Assembly (NCBI GenBank): GCA_001579985.1
Contig: LRSR01013925.1
Coordinates: forward strand, 2,955-33,870
Length of the DNA stretch: 30,916 nucleotides
Direction of reading: 5' to 3'
DNA from: Hypsibius dujardini
Lineage: Eukaryota > Tardigrada > Eutardigrada > Parachela > Hypsibiidae
Below, piece by piece: positions 20,386 to 30,916 of the stretch. Below the pieces are notes generated by a model. It saw only the letters and a list, made by a program, of their open reading frames with translations, ran no database searches and was not told the DNA's origin. Position 1 is the first letter of the stretch. Every line of letters begins with the position of its first letter. The position numbers and the translations under genes were made by a program.

Positions 20386-20657
20386 TATAGTGTGTATACT
20401 GAAATGGAACGACCTGGATTTGTAAGGTAATTTTGCATTGTAGGTAATGAGAATATAAGCTATATTTTGTTTGCATTTTGAATAGCTTCCAACAGCCAAG
20501 GCATTTGAAAGCTCTAAGGAGCACGGGACGAGGACCGAAATTCATATTGGCAAGTGAGCGATAGGAAAATTACACCGACCAAGTTGGTCGACAGTAAACG
20601 TAAAACTTTGGCTTTGGTTTCTACTTGCATTTCAAATCAAAGGATAATAGCGACTGT

Positions 20658-30663
<10,006 letters not shown>

Positions 30664-30916
30664 GACCGACGTCAGGTCTTCATAAGAAAAAACAAATCAA
30701 GTCCTCAAGGCGTTTGTCCGTTAACCCTATAACCCTATAAGGGACCCCGGCAAAACTGGTTTAGGAGTCCGTCCACAAATGTGGCAGGCGAGTTGACCGA
30801 AATGAGGGTTACATGCGAAGGTCCATATCGCAGACCAATGTTTCTGGTATCTTCAGCTCCAGGAAACTGTTCCGTGCTAGTGGTGCATCGATTAGTCGGT
30901 CCGTGACCTAGTGTCT
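30664..30916. other. Upstream flank of gene 3
   Basis: About 250 bp of presumed promoter and 5' untranslated region. It contains a short AACCCTAT direct repeat (about 30723-30741), too short to be telomeric. I see no TATA box I would defend. Confidence 0.5.

Larger units (their letters stand above)
18223..20657. other. Intergenic region between gene 2 start and gene 3 stop
   Basis: About 2.4 kb. It holds the gene 2 promoter side with a two-copy 44-bp repeat (18333-18410), a 108-bp direct duplication (18944-19134), and the large hairpin (20209-20385) on the gene 3 3' side. AATAAA reads on minus at 20127-20132, a possible polyadenylation signal for gene 3 about 525 nt after the stop. Short plus-strand open frames around 19300-19560 have no recognisable domain or coding signature. 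Confidence 0.6.

Noticed and set aside
30720-30745. AACCCTAT-type repeat resembling a telomere
   Set aside because: Fewer than three units, internal to the locus.

Overview
This is animal nuclear DNA. It has long, intron-rich genes with GT-AG splice sites, signal peptides and a single-pass receptor architecture, and abundant micro- and minisatellites. It holds a tandem array of three receptor-type (membrane) guanylate cyclase genes, all on the minus strand, so each gene runs from high to low coordinates. The family size and compact intron-dense layout suggest an invertebrate, possibly an ecdysozoan such as a tardigrade. That placement is a guess; the metazoan assignment is not.

Gene 1 (5221 down to the left edge) is cut by the window. 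Its first nine exons encode the signal peptide and most of the extracellular ligand-binding domain. Gene 2 (18222 to 8458) and gene 3 (30663 to 20658) are complete. I resolved 23 coding exons in each by comparing the paralogues with each other. The spliced frames are open and total 3303 and 3324 nt including stop (1100 and 1107 residues). Exon lengths and intron phases match exon by exon, apart from the first exon and the two juxtamembrane exons 12 and 13. The protein order is signal peptide, ANF-receptor type ligand-binding domain, one transmembrane helix, kinase-homology domain, dimerisation coiled coil and class III cyclase domain.

The most notable protein feature is in the cyclase domains of genes 2 and 3. 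Both lack the first metal-binding aspartate: the usual FSDIVGF motif reads FSHLDGW. The guanine-recognition Glu and Cys, the second Asp and the transition-state Asn and Arg are kept. They may be degenerate or unusual cyclases, and the shared change argues against recent decay of one copy.

The non-coding DNA is dense in inverted-repeat (MITE or foldback-like) elements. Several fill most of an intron or sit against a 5' splice site. There are also minisatellites and a dispersed family with a CTCCGCCCCC core. The intergenic stretches (5222-8457, 18223-20657, 30664-30916) hold repeats and hairpins and no other gene I can support. A 62-nt-arm, near-perfect hairpin lies just downstream of gene 3.
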